DNA of 64,000 nucleotides from positions 248,001-312,000 of the forward strand of contig JABFGK010000001.1 of the NCBI GenBank assembly GCA_013112555.1, written 5' to 3'. This document shows, piece by piece, positions 1-8,790 of the stretch. This DNA comes from Planctomycetota bacterium. GTDB lineage: Bacteria; Planctomycetota; Phycisphaerae; Phycisphaerales; UBA5793. The notes below the pieces were generated by a model, which did not search any database, was not told the origin of the DNA, and was given only the letters and a program-made list of their open reading frames with translations. The number at the start of each line of letters is the position of its first letter. Within the stretch, counting starts at the first letter, position 1. The position numbers and the translations under genes are program-made.

Positions 1-1
1 G

Positions 2-799
2 GCTGTCGCTTCAGCACGCTATGGAACCGACACCTCGCTCGTCGCTGCCTTCGGTGCTGATGACCATGCAGCCCGTCTGCTCGCGTCACTGGCAGCCGAC
101 CACGTTGACACGGCCGCCATCATTCAGCGTGACAGCGTCCCGACCGGCATTGCCGTCATCACCGTCAATGACGAATCCGAGGGCGAAAATACCATCGTGG
201 TCGCCCCCGGTGCCAACGCCACGTTGTCCCCTGATGACATCGAGGCACGGGCCGATCGGATCACGTCTGCAGGCATCCTGCTCATGCAACTGGAAGTCCC
301 ACTGCCGACGGTGTGCGCAGCGGCTCGATTGGCACACGGGGCCGGTGTTCCCGTTGTCCTCAATGCTGCTCCCGCCCCGGCCGATCCGAACGAGATTGCC
401 ATCCTCAACAACATGGCCGATCTCATCGACTTGCTCATCGTCAATGAAACCGAATGCGAAGCCCTGGCCGGCATCACTGCTGACGATACGGTCATTCCTG
501 ATTCGCTCGACTTCGAAGACATTGTCCTGACACTCGGTTCACGCGGCTCAATCGCCCGATGGCAGGGGGTGAATCTGGCCCAGCCGGCCATCCTCGTGAC
601 CCCGGTCGATACGACCGCTGCCGGCGATGCCTTTTGTGGTGTCCTGGCTGCGGCTTTGGCCTCTGGATCCCCCTTCCCCGAAGCACTCAGCCATGCTTCG
701 GCTGCCGGGGCATTGGCCTGTACCCGACCCGGGGCCCAACCCTCGCTGCCCACCGGCACGGACATCCTCCAACTTGCTGGCCGCCGGCAAGCCCCGTGA
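2..799 (+). CDS. Ribokinase-family (PfkB) sugar kinase, 5' end cut by the window
   Basis: The frame is open from base 2, so the N-terminus lies outside the window; an internal start at 197 would be artificial. About 265 residues remain. The PfkB C-terminal signature is clear: TTAAGDAFCGVLAAAL carries the GAGD-type anion hole with the catalytic Asp. Upstream are a ribokinase-like substrate lid (SVPTGIAVITV) and NETECEAL, typical of ribokinase. The family phosphorylates ribose or a related sugar or nucleoside at a primary hydroxyl using ATP in the cytoplasm. Ribokinase fits best, but a nucleoside kinase cannot be excluded without the N-terminal substrate-binding region. It ends 167 bases before yidC on the same strand. 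Confidence 0.85.
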   Translation, partial: AVASARYGTDTSLVAAFGADDHAARLLASLAADHVDTAAIIQRDSVPTGIAVITVNDESEGENTIVVAPGANATLSPDDIEARADRITSAGILLMQLEVPLPTVCAAARLAHGAGVPVVLNAAPAPADPNEIAILNNMADLIDLLIVNETECEALAGITADDTVIPDSLDFEDIVLTLGSRGSIARWQGVNLAQPAILVTPVDTTAAGDAFCGVLAAALASGSPFPEALSHASAAGALACTRPGAQPSLPTGTDILQLAGRRQAP

Positions 800-965
800 T
801 GGGCCCGTGTTTGACCGCATTACGGGTTCCCGCTCCGAAACACCGCCCTGCCCGCCTGTCCCATATTCCCTGCATTTCGCCATTCACTCCCGACGAAACG
901 GGCCAATAATCGTTTCCCGCAACTGATCCCACCTTTATTCAGACAGACCGCTACGATAGCCACCT

Positions 966-3416
966 ATGCCAAGGCAGAAATCTTCAATTCTCCGTATCGT
1001 TATCCCCGCCGGCGTGATCGTCATCGGCGGCTTGATTGCCCTTTCGCAACTCAACTTCGGGTCGTCCAAGCAGGGCCCGACTGATGCGAGCCGGACCGCT
1101 TCCTCGCAGACGACCGACGACAGCCCGGATACCGGCCTTGAGCCCACGACCGGGAGGCCAACGGCGGGTCAGGACCAGCAGCCGCAGTCGCCGCCCGCAG
1201 GAGCCGAGGATGGCAAGGCCTCCGGCGATGATTCAGCATCTCAGCCGGATGACGCAGCCGAATCACAGCAATCAACTCCCGAGCAATCCCCGGGACCCCT
1301 GACCGATGGCTCCCTGACCGGTCTCCACCTTCGTACCGGCCCACCCGTGGCCTTCGACCCACTGGGCGACATCCATGCGGTCTCCGCCGGCTCGGCCCCG
1401 CCCGACCCGCTTCGCATCGACTTTGCCCCCGGGGCCGGCATCGCTCAGGTCACGCTCCGTGACTATTTCACCACCAGACAGCAGACCTTCAACTACCAAC
1501 TGTTTGAAAACCCGACGACCGGCCGCCCGGTCATGGGAATCCAATGGCTCGTCATCGAGGATCAGTGGGTCAAGTGCCAGCCGCTCAATCCCCAAAGCAG
1601 CGAGCAGACCGAATCCTACTGGACCCAGCTCGCCCCCGGCTCTTTCCAGGCAGTCGTGGTCAATGACGACGATGAGCCGGTTGCCACCGTCAGACTCACC
1701 TACACCATTGCGCCCCCGGACGGCCGAATCGATGTCTTCTACTCGATCGAGAACCACACGGATGCAGCCCTGAGCGTCCGCGTCGAGCAGTGGGGGCCTG
1801 CCGACCTGCCCTATGTCCCCGGCGGCTACGGCGACTACCGGCGCTTCCGCTTCGGCTACCTCGACCCACGAAGCAGCCGCGACGTCCTGGCTTCCGAGTC
1901 CAGTTATCTCGAAGCCCGATCCAAAGTCCTCAGCCGGGCCATCAAGAACGACCGGGAACTGGCAGCGGAGGGACGGTACTCTGATCCGACCAATCAGCAA
2001 CTCTGGCCCAACGAGACAAGCGGCGAAAAAGGGCACACGCTGGCCTGGGTCGCCACCACGAACCGCTACTTCACCTTTGCCGTGTACCCGCACCTCGATG
2101 ACGCAGCCAACGCAACCGATCGCAGTCTCGACAGGGTCGCCCGAGTGTCGTGGTGGTTCGAACCGCACAGTTATCAGGGGGTAGACGGCCTGCCATACTG
2201 GGAGGAGCGCCTTGCCCAGATCAATGACCGTGAAGATGCGCTCCGGGATCGTTTCATCAGCACCCGCCTGAGCAGCCCACTGACCCGGATCGAGCCGGGA
2301 CAAACGCATACCACGGAACTTGAGTGCTATGCCGGCCCACTCAAACGCTCAGTCCTGTCCTCGGAACAGCCCTACAAGTACTTCAACCTCAAGGACCTGG
2401 TGATCTACCAGCTTGGCTGTGCCTGGTGCACCTTCCAATGGCTCACCCATGTCCTGCTGGCCTTCCTCAGACTGATCTACGGCGAGGTGATCGCGATCGG
2501 ATCGTTCGGGCTCGGCGTCCATGACTGGGCCATTTCCATCATCATCCTCGTCCTGTGCGTTCGCACGCTCCTGCACCCGCTCACGAAGCGCGGTCAGGTA
2601 TCGATGCAGCGCTTCAGCAAGAAGATGGGCACCCTCCAGCCCGAGATGAAGAAACTCCAGGCCAAGTACAAGGACAACCCAAAGAAGCTCCAGGCCGAGC
2701 AGATGCGCCTGTACAAGGAACACAATGTCAACCCGGCCGGCTGCCTCGGCATGGCCCCCATGTTCCTCCAGATGCCGATCTGGGTCGCGCTGTATGCCAC
2801 CCTCTACTTTGCCATCGAACTGCGCCAGCAACCCGCGTTCTACGGCATCTTCCAGTTGTTCGGCAACTGGTCCTTCCTCGCAGATATGTCCAAGCCGGAC
2901 AACTTCATTGACTTCGGCGCGCCGGTCGTCACCCTCATCCCATTCCTCAAGAGCTACCCGAACCTCGCAGATTGGCCGATCGTCGGTTCGTTTTCCTCGA
3001 TCAACGTCTTGCCCATCCTGATGGGCGGCATCTTCTACTTCCAGCAGAAGTACTTGACCCCGCCGCAGGCAAACATGTCACCTGAGCAGGAAACGCAGCA
3101 GAAAATCATGAAGATCATGATGATCCTCATGTTCCCGATCATGCTGTATCGAGCACCCTCCGGGCTGACCCTGTACATCATCACGTCCAGCACAATCGGC
3201 ATTGCCGAGAGCCGGTACATCCGTGCCCATGTCGCTGCGATGGACGAGGAAAAGAAGACGGCAGGCAACGGCAGTAAGAAACCGAGTAAGAAGAAGAAAA
3301 AGAAGGCCGAATCAGGTGTTCAGGGCTTCTTCCAGCGCGCCATCGAGGAAGGCCAGAAGCGCCAGCGCGAAAAGGACCGCCAGAAGCAGAAGCAGAATAA
3401 ACGCCGCAAGTATTAA
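966..3416 (+). CDS. yidC: Membrane protein insertase YidC (Oxa1 family)
   Basis: This 816-residue protein inserts and folds inner-membrane proteins, alone or with SecYEG. It has one N-terminal membrane segment (about residues 8-27), a Pro/Gln/Ser-rich linker to about residue 100, a large periplasmic beta domain to about 460, then the conserved Oxa1 core. The core shows LLHPLTKRGQVSMQRFSKKM (first cytoplasmic helical hairpin) and GCLGMAPMFLQMPIWVALYA (about residues 591-610). The tail is very rich in Lys/Arg, as in YidC forms that bind ribosomes without other help. It is longer than the E. coli protein (548 residues), mainly in the linker and periplasmic domain. mnmE follows 163 bases downstream, an order common near yidC in many bacteria. 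Confidence 0.97.
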   Translation: MPRQKSSILRIVIPAGVIVIGGLIALSQLNFGSSKQGPTDASRTASSQTTDDSPDTGLEPTTGRPTAGQDQQPQSPPAGAEDGKASGDDSASQPDDAAESQQSTPEQSPGPLTDGSLTGLHLRTGPPVAFDPLGDIHAVSAGSAPPDPLRIDFAPGAGIAQVTLRDYFTTRQQTFNYQLFENPTTGRPVMGIQWLVIEDQWVKCQPLNPQSSEQTESYWTQLAPGSFQAVVVNDDDEPVATVRLTYTIAPPDGRIDVFYSIENHTDAALSVRVEQWGPADLPYVPGGYGDYRRFRFGYLDPRSSRDVLASESSYLEARSKVLSRAIKNDRELAAEGRYSDPTNQQLWPNETSGEKGHTLAWVATTNRYFTFAVYPHLDDAANATDRSLDRVARVSWWFEPHSYQGVDGLPYWEERLAQINDREDALRDRFISTRLSSPLTRIEPGQTHTTELECYAGPLKRSVLSSEQPYKYFNLKDLVIYQLGCAWCTFQWLTHVLLAFLRLIYGEVIAIGSFGLGVHDWAISIIILVLCVRTLLHPLTKRGQVSMQRFSKKMGTLQPEMKKLQAKYKDNPKKLQAEQMRLYKEHNVNPAGCLGMAPMFLQMPIWVALYATLYFAIELRQQPAFYGIFQLFGNWSFLADMSKPDNFIDFGAPVVTLIPFLKSYPNLADWPIVGSFSSINVLPILMGGIFYFQQKYLTPPQANMSPEQETQQKIMKIMMILMFPIMLYRAPSGLTLYIITSSTIGIAESRYIRAHVAAMDEEKKTAGNGSKKPSKKKKKKAESGVQGFFQRAIEEGQKRQREKDRQKQKQNKRRKY

Positions 3417-3579
3417 CCCGTACCTGCAGATCTTCGCAACAAACAAGCCGGATAAGCCCAAGCCGGACAAGCCGCGCTTCGCGGATTGTCCGGGTATTCA
3501 CCGACGGTGAATAATCTCACATCCCAGCGGGTGCACGTCGCGCTCGCCGGCTGTCTCTCTATACTCGACCGGTTCCCCC

Positions 3580-4998
3580 ATGTACGCCCTCGACGATACC
3601 ATCGTGGCCATTGCCTCCCCGCCGGGCCGACGCGCACCGCGCGGCATGATCCGCGCCTCCGGCCCCGATTCCTTTTCCATACTGGCAGCCATCTCCAACC
3701 TCACCCCACCCTCCAAGATAACCCGCGCCATCGCCCGCATCCGTATCACAATCTCGGGTGCCCATTCACTGCCTTGTCTCGCAGCCTGCTACCGGTCACC
3801 TCACACCTACACCGGCCAGCAATCCGTCGAACTCCTCTTGCCCGGCAACCGTGATCTCCTGCAACGTATCACCCAAGCCTTCATCGCTGCCGGTGCCCGC
3901 CAGGCCGAACCCGGCGAGTTCACCGCCCGAGCGTTCTTCAACGGCAAACTCACGCTGACGCAGGCCGAAGGTGTTGCTGCCACCATTGCTGCCGAGTCCG
4001 ATGCCCAACTCCGGGCCGCAGCCATGCTCCGTCAGGGGAAACTCGGGCAGGCCGCCGACGCCCTCTCGAATCAGGTGGCCGACTGTCTCGCACTCGTCGA
4101 AGCCGGCATCGACTTCTCCGATCAGGAGGATGTGGTGGCCATCTCCCGGCATGATCTGCATACGCGGATCACGCAGGTCTACAACTCAGTCACCCAACTG
4201 CTCGACCGCTCGATCCCATCTGAAAAACTCGCTGCCACCCCCTCGGTCGTGCTGGCCGGCCCCCCGAATGCCGGCAAGTCCACGCTTTTTAACACGCTGC
4301 TTGGCCGCCGCCGGGCCGTCGTCTCCCATTTGGCCGGAACCACGCGCGACGTCCTGACTGAGATTCTGCATCTCGACCCGCACAATCCCCTCTCCCCCGA
4401 AATCGCCCTGTCCGATCTGGCCGGCTTCGATTCGACCGATCCGACCGGGCTGAACCCGGCCATGCAGCAGGCAGCACACCGGGCGGTATCCGCAGCCGAT
4501 CTCGTCATCCATCTGCAACCATCAGATTCCCTGGCACCGGCCATTGCCGATGAATCGCTACCGGGCCCCCCCGGCCTGCACGCACAGCGCCTCCTGCACG
4601 TCTACTCCAAAGCAGACCTGGGTGCTGATACAAAAGAACCATCACGCCCGAGCCCACCTCCCGCGTTGCGAGTGTCGGTTCATGATCCCGAGAGTCTCGC
4701 ACGACTCCGCGATGCCATCGCTCACCGACTGGCCGGGCTGACCACGACCCTGTCCTCCGACGTGCTGGCGTTGCATCCCCGGCATGAACAGACGCTGCGG
4801 GCTGCCCGGCACGTTCTCAGTTCACTCGTGGAGCAAACGACGGTGCCCGGTGACCCGGAACAGCATTCCCATGCCGATGATGAACTGGTGGCAGCCGACC
4901 TCCGCACAGCCCTGGACACCCTCGGGCAACTGAACCAGCGAATCAGCCCCGACGATGTCCTGGGCCGTGTCTTCTCCAACTTCTGCATCGGCAAGTGA
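3580..4998 (+). CDS. mnmE: tRNA modification GTPase MnmE
   Basis: MnmE, with MnmG, installs the 5-carboxymethylaminomethyl group on U34 of certain tRNAs. Its 472 residues show the N-terminal tetrahydrofolate-binding domain (ending near the GEFTARAFFNGK block), a helical domain, an inserted G domain and the obligatory C-terminal CIGK with the essential Cys. In the G domain, the P-loop GPPNAGKST is at about 227-235, the switch I TTRD follows, and G3 is DLAG at about 280. G4 reads SKAD instead of NKxD, a conservative but unusual change. A strong hairpin lies just after the stop codon. Family assignment is secure. Confidence 0.96.
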   Translation: MYALDDTIVAIASPPGRRAPRGMIRASGPDSFSILAAISNLTPPSKITRAIARIRITISGAHSLPCLAACYRSPHTYTGQQSVELLLPGNRDLLQRITQAFIAAGARQAEPGEFTARAFFNGKLTLTQAEGVAATIAAESDAQLRAAAMLRQGKLGQAADALSNQVADCLALVEAGIDFSDQEDVVAISRHDLHTRITQVYNSVTQLLDRSIPSEKLAATPSVVLAGPPNAGKSTLFNTLLGRRRAVVSHLAGTTRDVLTEILHLDPHNPLSPEIALSDLAGFDSTDPTGLNPAMQQAAHRAVSAADLVIHLQPSDSLAPAIADESLPGPPGLHAQRLLHVYSKADLGADTKEPSRPSPPPALRVSVHDPESLARLRDAIAHRLAGLTTTLSSDVLALHPRHEQTLRAARHVLSSLVEQTTVPGDPEQHSHADDELVAADLRTALDTLGQLNQRISPDDVLGRVFSNFCIGK

Positions 4999-5009
4999 GC
5001 GCGCATAAA

Positions 5010-5036
5010 AGCCGACACGAATGGCTCGTGTCGGCT
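5010..5036 (-). terminator. Intrinsic terminator hairpin between mnmE and the lipoprotein gene
   Basis: A perfect 11-bp stem (5010-5020 with 5026-5036) closes a 5-base loop. Read on the minus strand it is followed by TTTTA, so it best serves the minus-strand gene ending at 5086. It may also stop mnmE transcription from the other side. Confidence 0.7.
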
Positions 5037-5085
5037 CATGAATTTGCATACACAGACTGATCAAACAACGGCTTGTGCGCTGCTG

Positions 5086-5397
5086 TTATGGAATCGGGCG
5101 CTCGTTCAGACGCAGCTGCCGATCAAACAGCATCACCTTGCCCCAGTCCTCCCAGAACAGACGCCAGTCCATGTTGATGGAACGGGCAATGTCAACCTGA
5201 GAATCGACCGGGCGTTGGCGGAGATTGATCAACTCCGGCGTCAGATCGGCCAGAATCGCGTCCGTCGACACATCGTCCAGCGTCAGGTCGGAGCCCTGGA
5301 TCATCACGGCTTCGTCGTCCTTCTCCGATGATTCGCAACCACCGAGGACTGCAAGACCGAGGAAGGCAAGACAGGCAACTTTCACGCTTCTCTTCAT
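5086..5397 (-). CDS. Small predicted lipoprotein
   Basis: The chosen start at 5397 gives a 103-residue protein beginning MKRSVKVACLAFLGLAVLGG, directly followed by Cys. That is a complete lipoprotein signal with lipobox LGGC. The open frame extends 36 codons upstream, but that part is Pro-rich and not signal-like. The mature part is acidic and then basic, with no recognised domain; the end (NMDWRLFWEDWGKVMLFDRQ) is Trp-rich. Similar short lipoproteins are common in planctomycetes. Function unknown. It lies downstream of pyrC on the same strand, separated by about 260 bases. Confidence 0.7.
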   Translation of the reverse strand: MKRSVKVACLAFLGLAVLGGCESSEKDDEAVMIQGSDLTLDDVSTDAILADLTPELINLRQRPVDSQVDIARSINMDWRLFWEDWGKVMLFDRQLRLNERPIP

Positions 5398-5627
5398 GGT
5401 CTGTATCCCATTGCTAGGCACGTCGGGGGGTCGTTCGTGCAGGGGTGGGGGGTCAGTGGGACTCGTTCGCACGAGGGAGGCCGTCGTCCCGGGGGGTGGC
5501 GTCAATCATGCAAGTGAGCACGCTCTGCCATCAAACCCTCACTTGCAAGCGGCCTCTTTTCCTACCTTCTTATTAGCACAAAAACGTGCCCCTGTCAACC
5601 AAAAACCACCCGTCCCATCCCACCAAA

Positions 5628-5649
5628 CCCACGGATTCCCGTCCGTGGG
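5628..5649 (-). terminator. Hairpin just downstream of pyrC
   Basis: An 8-bp perfect stem (5628-5635 with 5642-5649) begins 11 bases beyond the pyrC stop. The run of T after it is weak. The arm sequence recurs almost identically at 18367-18388, so this may be a dispersed repeat used as a terminator. Confidence 0.5.
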
Positions 5650-5660
5650 GCCACTTCTTG

Positions 5661-6974
5661 TTACTCTCCACCCCGCCCATGCCGATCCAGTTTCGTTCGG
5701 CCCCCCACGAACGTTCCGACCGCTCGACCGGTCACATCCCACCCCATAAACGGCGTATTTGACGACTTGCCGGCAAAAACGCTCTCGTCAATCTGCCACG
5801 ATTCAGCCGGGTCGATGACCGTCACATCAGCCTGCCGACCAACCGTCAGCGTCCCCAACTGGTGCGGTAACCCTTCAAGACGGCACAATCGTGCCGGGTT
5901 GATCGTCATCATCTCGATCAACTTCGGCCAGTCGATCAGCCCCGGCTCCACCAGTGCCTTGACATACAGCCCCAGAGCCGTCTCCAGCCCCACCATGCCG
6001 AATGGCGCTGCATCAAACTCAAGTGCCTTGAGTTCCTTCGCATGCGGGGCATGATCCGTTGCCAGGATCGTGATCGTCCCGTCAGCCACCCCGGCCCGTA
6101 TCGCATCCACGTCCGCCTGACGTCGCAACGGCGGGTTCACCTTTGCCATCGTGTTATACCCGTCGCACATGTCCTCGGTCAGCAGCAGGTGATGCGGCGA
6201 CGCCTCGGCCGTCACCGGCTGCCCGTCTGCCCGTGCCGCCCGGACCAACTCCACCGAACCGGCACACGAGACATGCTGCACGTGGTACGAACACCCGATC
6301 CGGCGATTCAGCCGAATGTCCCGCTCGATAATCACTTCCTCAGCCACGGCCGGCCAGCCCATCAACCCGAGCCGAACCGCCATCGGACCCGAGTTCATGA
6401 CCGAGTTCGATGTCAGCGTCGGCTCCTGGCAGTGCTGCATGAGCGCCCGGTCGACCATGGCCAGATACTTCAGCGCCTTGACCATGACGCCGGCTGATGC
6501 GACCACCGTCCCGTCATCGCTGAACCCGACCGCCCCGGCCTCACTCATCAGCCCGACTTCAGCCAGTTCGCTCCCCTCGCGCCCCTTTGTCACGGCCCCG
6601 ACCGGGAAGACCCGTGCTCGCCGTGCCTCTTTGCTCTGCCGATAGACAAACTTGACGCTGGCAGCGTGGTCCAATGCCGGCTCGGTGTTCGGCATGCAGC
6701 AGACGCTCGTAAACCCGCCCTCGACGGCTGCGGCGGCACACGTGGCGATCGTCTCGGCTTCCTCACCTCCCGGCTCACGGGCATGCACATGCGGGTCGAT
6801 CAGCCCGGGGCACACGATGCAACCGCTCGCATCAAACACCCGATCCCCCTTGCCCACATCGGCCGAACCGCCGACCGAGGCAAACGCCCCGGCCTCAATC
6901 ACGACATCGCCGGTCGAGTCAACGCCGTTGGCCGGGTCAATCACCCGCCCGCCCTTGATGATCAGTCGATCCAT
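5661..6974 (-). CDS. pyrC: Dihydroorotase
   Basis: Dihydroorotase cyclises carbamoyl-aspartate to dihydroorotate in pyrimidine synthesis. The start at 6974 gives 437 residues beginning MDRLIIKGGRVIDP, the usual amidohydrolase beginning; the open frame runs 13 codons further upstream. The zinc-binding DPHVHAREPG is at about 60-69 (most relatives read HLREPG), GFTSVCCMPNTEPALD follows, and ATDHAPHAKELKALEFDAAP provides the metal- and substrate-binding residues near the C-terminus. Length and motifs fit class I (PyrC type of Bacillus and relatives) rather than the short E. coli type. All key metal ligands appear present, so it should be active rather than a pyrB-bound pseudo-enzyme. Confidence 0.95.
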   Translation of the reverse strand: MDRLIIKGGRVIDPANGVDSTGDVVIEAGAFASVGGSADVGKGDRVFDASGCIVCPGLIDPHVHAREPGGEEAETIATCAAAAVEGGFTSVCCMPNTEPALDHAASVKFVYRQSKEARRARVFPVGAVTKGREGSELAEVGLMSEAGAVGFSDDGTVVASAGVMVKALKYLAMVDRALMQHCQEPTLTSNSVMNSGPMAVRLGLMGWPAVAEEVIIERDIRLNRRIGCSYHVQHVSCAGSVELVRAARADGQPVTAEASPHHLLLTEDMCDGYNTMAKVNPPLRRQADVDAIRAGVADGTITILATDHAPHAKELKALEFDAAPFGMVGLETALGLYVKALVEPGLIDWPKLIEMMTINPARLCRLEGLPHQLGTLTVGRQADVTVIDPAESWQIDESVFAGKSSNTPFMGWDVTGRAVGTFVGGRTKLDRHGRGGE

Positions 6975-7155
6975 AGCCGAAACTCCTGCTGTTTGGCCAG
7001 CATAGGACAACACCGTGACGGTGTCTCATGCTCACACACCTCACGCGCATACATAAAGCCCCGTCATGCGAGTTTCTCGCATGGCAGGGCTTACAATCGA
7101 AAACCCGAAACAAGCCGGGTTACTCTTGCAGTATCAAACAGCCTTCCCCATCCGT

Positions 7156-7674
7156 CTATGGATCAAACGGATCATCCAGCCCGGAACCCGAGATATACAC
7201 CGACGTTGCCTCGATCTCGTATGTCGGCACCGGCTCGGTGATCGCATCGATCTCTGCCTGCGACTTGCCGGCTTCCTCAGCCAGGTGGCGGGCCCATTCC
7301 ACGTCCAGGACGTTCACATTCCCCCAGCCCTCGACCACGGCCATATGCCCGTTCGCATTCATGGGAACAAAGAACGCGTAGTCCTTGAATTTCACCCGGA
7401 TCTCTCGATCCCCGTCCGTCAGAACGAACCAGCAGCCCTTCTTCTGGCACACTTCCTTGACTTGTCCGGTCACGTACACCGGCCCAGCCTGGTCATAGTT
7501 CAACTGGTAGGGCATGGCCGGCTCGTCCGAGTGAATCACAGCCGGCGAGGCGCTGTAGTGACTCCAACCGGCATAGTTCCCTGTTGGGGCCGTCGTGGCA
7601 CACCCGCCCAATCCAAGAGCGATCGTCAACGCCGCGGCGGCTGTCCCCGCGCACAGATTCTGCCTTCTCATCAT
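7156..7674 (-). CDS. DUF4920-type lipoprotein
   Basis: The 172-residue protein starts MMRRQNLCAGTAAAALTIAL and has lipobox LGGC, so it should be lipid-anchored outside the cytoplasm. The central block (GQVKEVCQKKGCWFVLTDG, then VKFKDYAFFVP) is the signature of DUF4920, a small OB-like domain with a conserved Cys pair, often annotated as hypothetical or metal-related. The C-terminal part is acidic and ends DDPFDP. Function unknown. It is one of at least six lipoproteins in this window. Confidence 0.75.
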   Translation of the reverse strand: MMRRQNLCAGTAAAALTIALGLGGCATTAPTGNYAGWSHYSASPAVIHSDEPAMPYQLNYDQAGPVYVTGQVKEVCQKKGCWFVLTDGDREIRVKFKDYAFFVPMNANGHMAVVEGWGNVNVLDVEWARHLAEEAGKSQAEIDAITEPVPTYEIEATSVYISGSGLDDPFDP

Positions 7675-7808
7675 TCAATCCTTCACAAACGCAACATGTG
7701 TAAAACGACCATCAGGTCAACTATTAGACTGGCCCAAGCCTAGAAACCCGACCGTGGTTCGTCGCTCAGTGATTGACCCGTATTTGCTCCGCCTGACTCC
7801 GAGGGTGG

Positions 7809-7845
7809 CACGGGTTACCCCGAGTGAAACGAGGGAGAACCCGTG
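7809..7845. terminator. Inverted repeat downstream of the CvpA-like gene
   Basis: Perfect 8-bp arms (7809-7816 with 7838-7845) flank a 21-base internal sequence that can itself pair in part. It sits 22 bases past the stop of the minus-strand gene at 7867. There is no clear T-run, so it may be a dispersed palindromic repeat rather than a classical terminator. Confidence 0.4.
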
Positions 7846-7866
7846 TATCCGCTCAGATCCTCCACG

Positions 7867-8679
7867 TCATCCTCCGCCCTCACCGCCACCATCCCCATCC
7901 CCCTCGTTCCTCAATCCCCCTTCCTCTGCATACCGAATCGACTCTGCGATGTCTTTCAACGACAGTCGCTCCACCGCTGCCATGAAATCCGGATTCTCTG
8001 CCAGTCCCAGCACCAGCGGGTGCTTCTGCAACGTCATGAACGCAAACACGTTTCCATTCTGCATCCGCTCAATCGCGTCCACAATCTCTGCATCATTGAG
8101 TACTTCCTGCATCTCCGGCAGGTCGCGCAACTCGTCCAGCCCCAGGTCAGCAATCACCATCTGCTGAACCCCCTCATCGGCCGAGGCAATATCAACCAGC
8201 ACCATCATGGCATCACTGCCATTGCCAACACCCGGGATCCACCGCACAAACCCGCCGTTGAGCGTGCGGGCCAGCCCCGTTGTCGTGCTTGAGACATCAT
8301 GCTGCTTAGACACCTGGTAAACCCAGTAGTACACCGTTCCCAGCCATGTGATCACGACGGCCATAAACACGCCCACGGCCGCCCCGGCAATCCGGTCATA
8401 CTGGTGCCGGTCCTTGGGCAACTTCCTGCGTAGAAAGAACTGACCCGTGTATCCTGCTGCCAGGCCCAGCAACATCAGGATCAAGCCGGGCCAGACCAGG
8501 CCGATATTCCGAAACGCATCAATCCGGTACGCGATCCCACCGAACAGCCACAGCAGCACCGTGGCACACACCAGGGGGAGCAGCCCCAGCCCCAGCCGCA
8601 GCCCGCCGCGCCAGTACCCGAGCCCTCCGAATCCCACCATCACAAGAAACATGATGACATATGCCACGGCAGACCTCAT
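7867..8679 (-). CDS. CvpA-like integral membrane protein
   Basis: The 270-residue protein begins MRSAVAYVIMFLVM. Hydrophobic segments lie at about 5-22, 28-48, 60-80 and 97-118, the four-helix layout of CvpA/colicin V production proteins. The following soluble part (about 125-255) has repeated acidic/Leu helices, and the end is a Gly/Glu-rich tail (GDGDGGGEGGG). CvpA-family proteins are inner-membrane proteins of poorly defined function (envelope homeostasis, biofilm). The assignment rests on topology and a GYWRGGLR-type first loop rather than on a firm motif. The start is preceded by a duplicated GC-rich repeat at 8681-8755. Confidence 0.5.
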   Translation of the reverse strand: MRSAVAYVIMFLVMVGFGGLGYWRGGLRLGLGLLPLVCATVLLWLFGGIAYRIDAFRNIGLVWPGLILMLLGLAAGYTGQFFLRRKLPKDRHQYDRIAGAAVGVFMAVVITWLGTVYYWVYQVSKQHDVSSTTTGLARTLNGGFVRWIPGVGNGSDAMMVLVDIASADEGVQQMVIADLGLDELRDLPEMQEVLNDAEIVDAIERMQNGNVFAFMTLQKHPLVLGLAENPDFMAAVERLSLKDIAESIRYAEEGGLRNEGDGDGGGEGGG

Positions 8680-8680
8680 T

Positions 8681-8755
8681 CAGTTATCCCCCGGCTCTGC
8701 CAGGGGGGGAGGGCGACGCTCAGTTATCCCCCGGCTCTGCCGGGGGGAGGGGGGA
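8681..8755. repeat. Two direct copies of a GC-rich palindromic repeat
   Basis: Two adjacent copies begin at 8681 and 8721. Each opens with the same 21 bases and continues into a G-rich arm that can pair with the C-run of the first half (cccccggc... with ...ggggg). They fill the gap between asnB and the CvpA-like gene. A related unit is at about 33932-33958. Confidence 0.65.
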
Positions 8756-8790
8756 GCGCGATGTGTCCTCGCATCGGGAAGCCTTGAATC

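Noticed and set aside
1272..2309. Long minus-strand open frame opposite yidC
   Set aside because: It mirrors the yidC coding strand, with no family-like sequence or ribosome site; GC-rich codon use produces such shadows.
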